Origin: CAYRNY01 sp964425755
GTDB lineage: Bacteria > Chloroflexota > Anaerolineae > Aggregatilineales > Aggregatilineaceae
Direction: 5' to 3'
Assembly: GCA_964425755.1 (NCBI GenBank)
Contig: CAYRNY010000012.1
Location: 110,104-174,103 of the forward strand
DNA: 64,000 nt
Below, piece after piece: positions 61,329 through 64,000 of this stretch (position 1 is the stretch's first letter; every line of letters begins with the position of its first letter). Position numbers and translations under genes: made by a program. The notes beneath the pieces are model-generated. The model ran no database searches, was not told the DNA's origin, and was given only the letters and a program-made list of their open reading frames with translations.

Positions 61329-63233
61329 TCATTGTTCGTGTTGGGATAAATGTGACTGGAAAGGTTCATAAAGCCTGCCGCCACCTTCAAAAAAGTTGCG
61401 GAAGAATTCAACATAGTGCAGACGCAGACTCTGGATTGTGGGGCTGAACGTACCCAATACCAGGTTCAGCGCGTGGAGCAGCACGGCGATAATGAGTCCC
61501 AGGATAATGCTGCCAACTATCCCGGCGATCTCGCTGGCGACGAGTGCCAGGTAAACGGAAGAAAGTCCGATCGCCGCGATACGCAGGTATGACAGCACGT
61601 TGCCGACCAGGCCGATCATCTCGATTGGCGCCATAATGATGCCGATTTTCCCAAGTGAGAACGCCAGGAACACGATCCCGACAATAAGCAAAGCGATCGC
61701 CGGCGTCATAAACCCGCTAGGGAGAAAATCCACCAGGACGCCCGTCACAAAAAACAGCGCAACCAACCCAAGCAGCCGCCCCCCGCGTTCCAGCAAGTGA
61801 TGGCGGTCCTTATGCTTGATCCCTTCCCATACACCGAGCAATAGCCCCAGGAAAATATGCCCTGCGCCAACAGACAGGGTTAATGCCAGCAGATCGATCA
61901 GGTGATCTGAATCCGTCCGGTCAAACAGGATTGGGTGCAGGCCGATGCTTTCCCCCAGCGTGCCAAACATCTCGCCAAAGAGAACCCCAAACACGATCGC
62001 CCAGCCCGCCCCTAGCGCGACAATATTTACCAGGTCGCGGAACATGCCTTGACTCAAGCGCCGCCGCAGGAATGCCGTAAATCCCAGCAGCAACACACCA
62101 TATCCGATGTCGCCCAACATCATGCCGAAGAAAAGCGGCATGAACAGCGCCATCAATGTCGTGGGGTCGAACTCATCGTAACGCGGCGTGCTGAAGAGAT
62201 TAACCAGGCTCTCAAAGGGCCGGGCTGGGCCGGGGTTGGCAAGCGCAACCGGGGCACGTCGCTTGAGTTCGTCGTTCATGGGTGTTGTCGAAACGACGAT
62301 ACGCCCGCCGAATGCCTGCTCCAGCGCGACTTGAACTTCGGGTACTTTGGATTCTGGAAGCCAGCCCACCAGCACAAACGTCATGTCAGTCTGCCCCAGG
62401 CGTGGTATCACCCGGTATACCTCAAGCTCATCCTGCAAGCTGGCACGACAGGCTACGAGCTTCGGTGCCCACTCGTCAGCGATGCGCTTAAGTTGCTGTT
62501 CAATCGCGGCGATCTCATCTGGGATGGCTTTCAACCGGCTGTAAAGCGACGCGATTGCCGATTCGGGCGAATCGCTGTCAAACTCCGGCGGCAAACGCAG
62601 GCGTGACACATCGTGCTGGTCAAGCATCGTGCCGATCGCGTCGGTTGCGGCGCGCGGAACCGCGATCAACATGGCCTGCGTGGTAGAATCAAGTGGGCCG
62701 ATTGCGGTTTCGGCCCGTCTTTCCGTGATGTCGGCGATCTGCTTTTCGATGACGGTCAGAACGTCCGCATGGCTGCGACTGACCAGCACGCCGAACGACA
62801 CGTAGTCCGGGTCGCGGAATACCGAGGAAAACAGGGGCAGCAACTTGCGCATGGTGTCCAGAAAGCGCGGCAGCAGCTCACGTTCCGACTGCAATTTCTC
62901 GCGCCGGTTTGCCAATTCTTGCACGACCGGCACAAGCTGCTCCACTTCCGGCAGCAGGCGCTCGCCGGTTTCTTCTTCGGCGTCTCCCGTGGTTGTCGCA
63001 TTTTTATCGATGCCGAGGATGTCGATCAATCCATTAACCTGAAGCCGTTTCAAGCGCAGCTCTTCGCTCCTGCGAACCATCGCCGCGTCGACCGTGAGCG
63101 CCGGAATGGCGTACTCAGGCGTCTCGGTGATGTCGTCGAGATGCACGCAGCCCAGCTTGCCGAGTTCGCGGATCGTCGCCAGTAAGTCGGTCTTGAGACC
63201 AATGATCTGCAGGTGACACATTGTGCGGCTCAT
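61329..63233 (-). CDS. atpI: V/A-type ATPase subunit I (membrane stator)
   Basis: 634 aa. The soluble N-terminal half (1-320) has two coiled-coil arms (EQIADITERRAETAI, then AIEQQLKRIADEWAPKL); the second half has seven to eight helices with MPLFFGMMLGDIGYGVLLLG, the conserved family motif, and a long GHIFLGLLLGVWEGIKHKDR loop region. It anchors the stalks and forms the ion path with the ring. It overlaps the gene before it by 4 bp. Confidence 0.95.
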   Translation of the reverse strand: MSRTMCHLQIIGLKTDLLATIRELGKLGCVHLDDITETPEYAIPALTVDAAMVRRSEELRLKRLQVNGLIDILGIDKNATTTGDAEEETGERLLPEVEQLVPVVQELANRREKLQSERELLPRFLDTMRKLLPLFSSVFRDPDYVSFGVLVSRSHADVLTVIEKQIADITERRAETAIGPLDSTTQAMLIAVPRAATDAIGTMLDQHDVSRLRLPPEFDSDSPESAIASLYSRLKAIPDEIAAIEQQLKRIADEWAPKLVACRASLQDELEVYRVIPRLGQTDMTFVLVGWLPESKVPEVQVALEQAFGGRIVVSTTPMNDELKRRAPVALANPGPARPFESLVNLFSTPRYDEFDPTTLMALFMPLFFGMMLGDIGYGVLLLGFTAFLRRRLSQGMFRDLVNIVALGAGWAIVFGVLFGEMFGTLGESIGLHPILFDRTDSDHLIDLLALTLSVGAGHIFLGLLLGVWEGIKHKDRHHLLERGGRLLGLVALFFVTGVLVDFLPSGFMTPAIALLIVGIVFLAFSLGKIGIIMAPIEMIGLVGNVLSYLRIAAIGLSSVYLALVASEIAGIVGSIILGLIIAVLLHALNLVLGTFSPTIQSLRLHYVEFFRNFFEGGGRLYEPFQSHLSQHEQ

Positions 63234-63565
63234 ACATCCTCACCGCCTCGAATGATCGCGATAGCCTGTTCAACCATCATCTCGATGTAATCTTCGCTGT
63301 CATCGAAAAGACGTTTTGCTTGCGTGCGTGCCCGGTCTACGATCTGTTGTGCTTCCTGCTCGGCTGAGTCGATCCCCGCGCGGTATTCCTGCTCCCCTTG
63401 CTGCCGCCCGATGGTTGTGGCCTCTTGTTTGAGTCGGGCAGCCTGGCGTTCAGCCTGTTTCTGGCGCTCTTCTGCTTCCACGCGAGCCATGCGAACTTGT
63501 TCTGAACATTCGCTTTCGGCGTGTCGAATGTGTTCAATTGCTGTGAGATTGGACTGGAAGGTCAC
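63230..63565 (-). CDS. V/A-type ATPase stalk subunit (G/H type)
   Basis: 111 aa, almost entirely a charged coiled coil (HIRHAESECSEQVRMARVEA, then EERQKQAERQAARLKQEATT). It pairs with subunit E in the peripheral stalk. A GTG at 63565 with GGAGGGG 6 nt upstream is preferred; a GTG at 63571 lies too close to that site. First gene of the operon. Confidence 0.85.
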   Translation of the reverse strand: MTFQSNLTAIEHIRHAESECSEQVRMARVEAEERQKQAERQAARLKQEATTIGRQQGEQEYRAGIDSAEQEAQQIVDRARTQAKRLFDDSEDYIEMMVEQAIAIIRGGEDV

Positions 63566-63762
63566 GGGCACCCCTCCATGTAAGAAGACAACGCGCGTCT
63601 GATGATGTTGGGCCGAACAATGCAGGCTGTCGATTGCTCTTAGCCCTGTCGGCAGCGTCCGAATACGCTCGACCCAACTGATTTAGGTTGCGACGTAGTC
63701 ACTGTTCTATCCGCGAAGGGCTGGAATGAAGGGACGGGCATTCACACGAATAGTCTGTTTTC

Positions 63763-63771
63763 AGTATATCA
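63763..63771 (-). promoter_or_regulatory. Candidate extended -10 promoter of the V/A-ATPase operon
   Basis: On the minus strand TGATATACT (63771-63763) matches the extended -10 form TGnTATAAT with one change. No clear -35 box is seen. The start would lie about 190 nt before the first gene. The interval 63566-64000 holds no gene I can support. Confidence 0.4.
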
Positions 63772-63907
63772 TACATTGTCTCGGGATCGCGTGTAACGGG
63801 GCGGTCATACCGACACACACATGATCCTTTATGACCCTTTGGCACCTGTCGTGGCCCGCAGGCTAATCAACACGAAGGGGCGGGTCTGATCACCGGAGCC
63901 GTGGGGT

Positions 63908-63936
63908 TTGACATCCCCTGTTGGAAGGGCTACGAT
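63908..63936 (+). promoter_or_regulatory. Plus-strand promoter pointing out of the window
   Basis: A perfect TTGACA (63908-63913) and TACGAT (63931-63936) are 17 bp apart. The 11-mer AGGGCTACGAT at 63927-63937 returns at 63982. A gene driven by it would begin to the right of the window. Confidence 0.5.
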
Positions 63937-64000
63937 TCACTTAAAGTACTGAAGTTATGCAGTTTTGAATGAAAGACGCTCTAGGGCTACGATAGGTTTG

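Overview
The window is a gene-dense, roughly 58-60% GC bacterial chromosome segment that most resembles a member of the Chloroflexota (Anaerolineae-like). Reasons: a complete V/A-type ATPase operon in the Thermus-like order, many secreted solute-binding proteins with signal peptides ending in AQ, a large BTAD/NB-ARC (SARP-like) regulator, and an FMN riboswitch in front of a THI5-like binding protein of the kind called RibY in Chloroflexus relatives. The genus is inference; there is no rRNA or tRNA gene in the window to fix it. I saw no CRISPR array, insertion sequence, phage or plasmid function.

Layout. 1-3663: start of an ABC exporter, a lipoprotein-type isoaspartyl methyltransferase, and a membrane protein with a spermidine-synthase-like domain. 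4046-10725: LacI regulator, two sugar-type permeases, a binding protein and an FAD-dependent oxidoreductase, read as one unit, with inverted repeats upstream that look like operators. 10779-12921: ribY on the minus strand under an FMN riboswitch, and a divergent AMMECR1 gene. 13141-26051: an IclR regulator followed by a long same-strand run (M28 peptidase, Asp/Glu racemase, amidohydrolase, M20 dipeptidase, dipeptide-type ABC transporter, MDR oxidoreductase), which looks like a peptide or amidated/D-amino-acid import and breakdown unit. Its binding protein appears to be circularly permuted.

26103-35988: a partly decayed glycoside region (gene fragment, YesL-like protein, GH130 enzyme, truncated second GH130), then a second dipeptide-type importer without ATPases and a sugar-type importer without an ATPase. 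36162-38965: two-component system. 39081-43823: a small membrane protein, a BNR-repeat protein, a ScyD-like secreted protein and a secreted beta-lactamase-fold serine hydrolase. 43919-54783: minus-strand genes: SARP-like regulator, MFS transporter, PIG-L deacetylase, DinB-like protein, DUF4395 protein, a secreted protein of unknown function, a ParB-like protein, a His-bearing membrane protein and an SBP56/methanethiol-oxidase homologue.

55063-63565: the nine-gene V/A-ATPase operon, read leftward in the order stalk protein-I-K-E-C-F-A-B-D. Its c-ring subunit carries a Gln plus Glu-Thr pattern that fits Na+ coupling. The most unusual items are the permuted substrate-binding protein (19216-20865), the M28 peptidase whose usual Glu-Glu pair reads His-Ser, the paired ATGTAAC/GTTACAT repeats upstream of lacI, and the repeated placement of a strong hairpin directly behind every binding-protein gene of the ABC operons.
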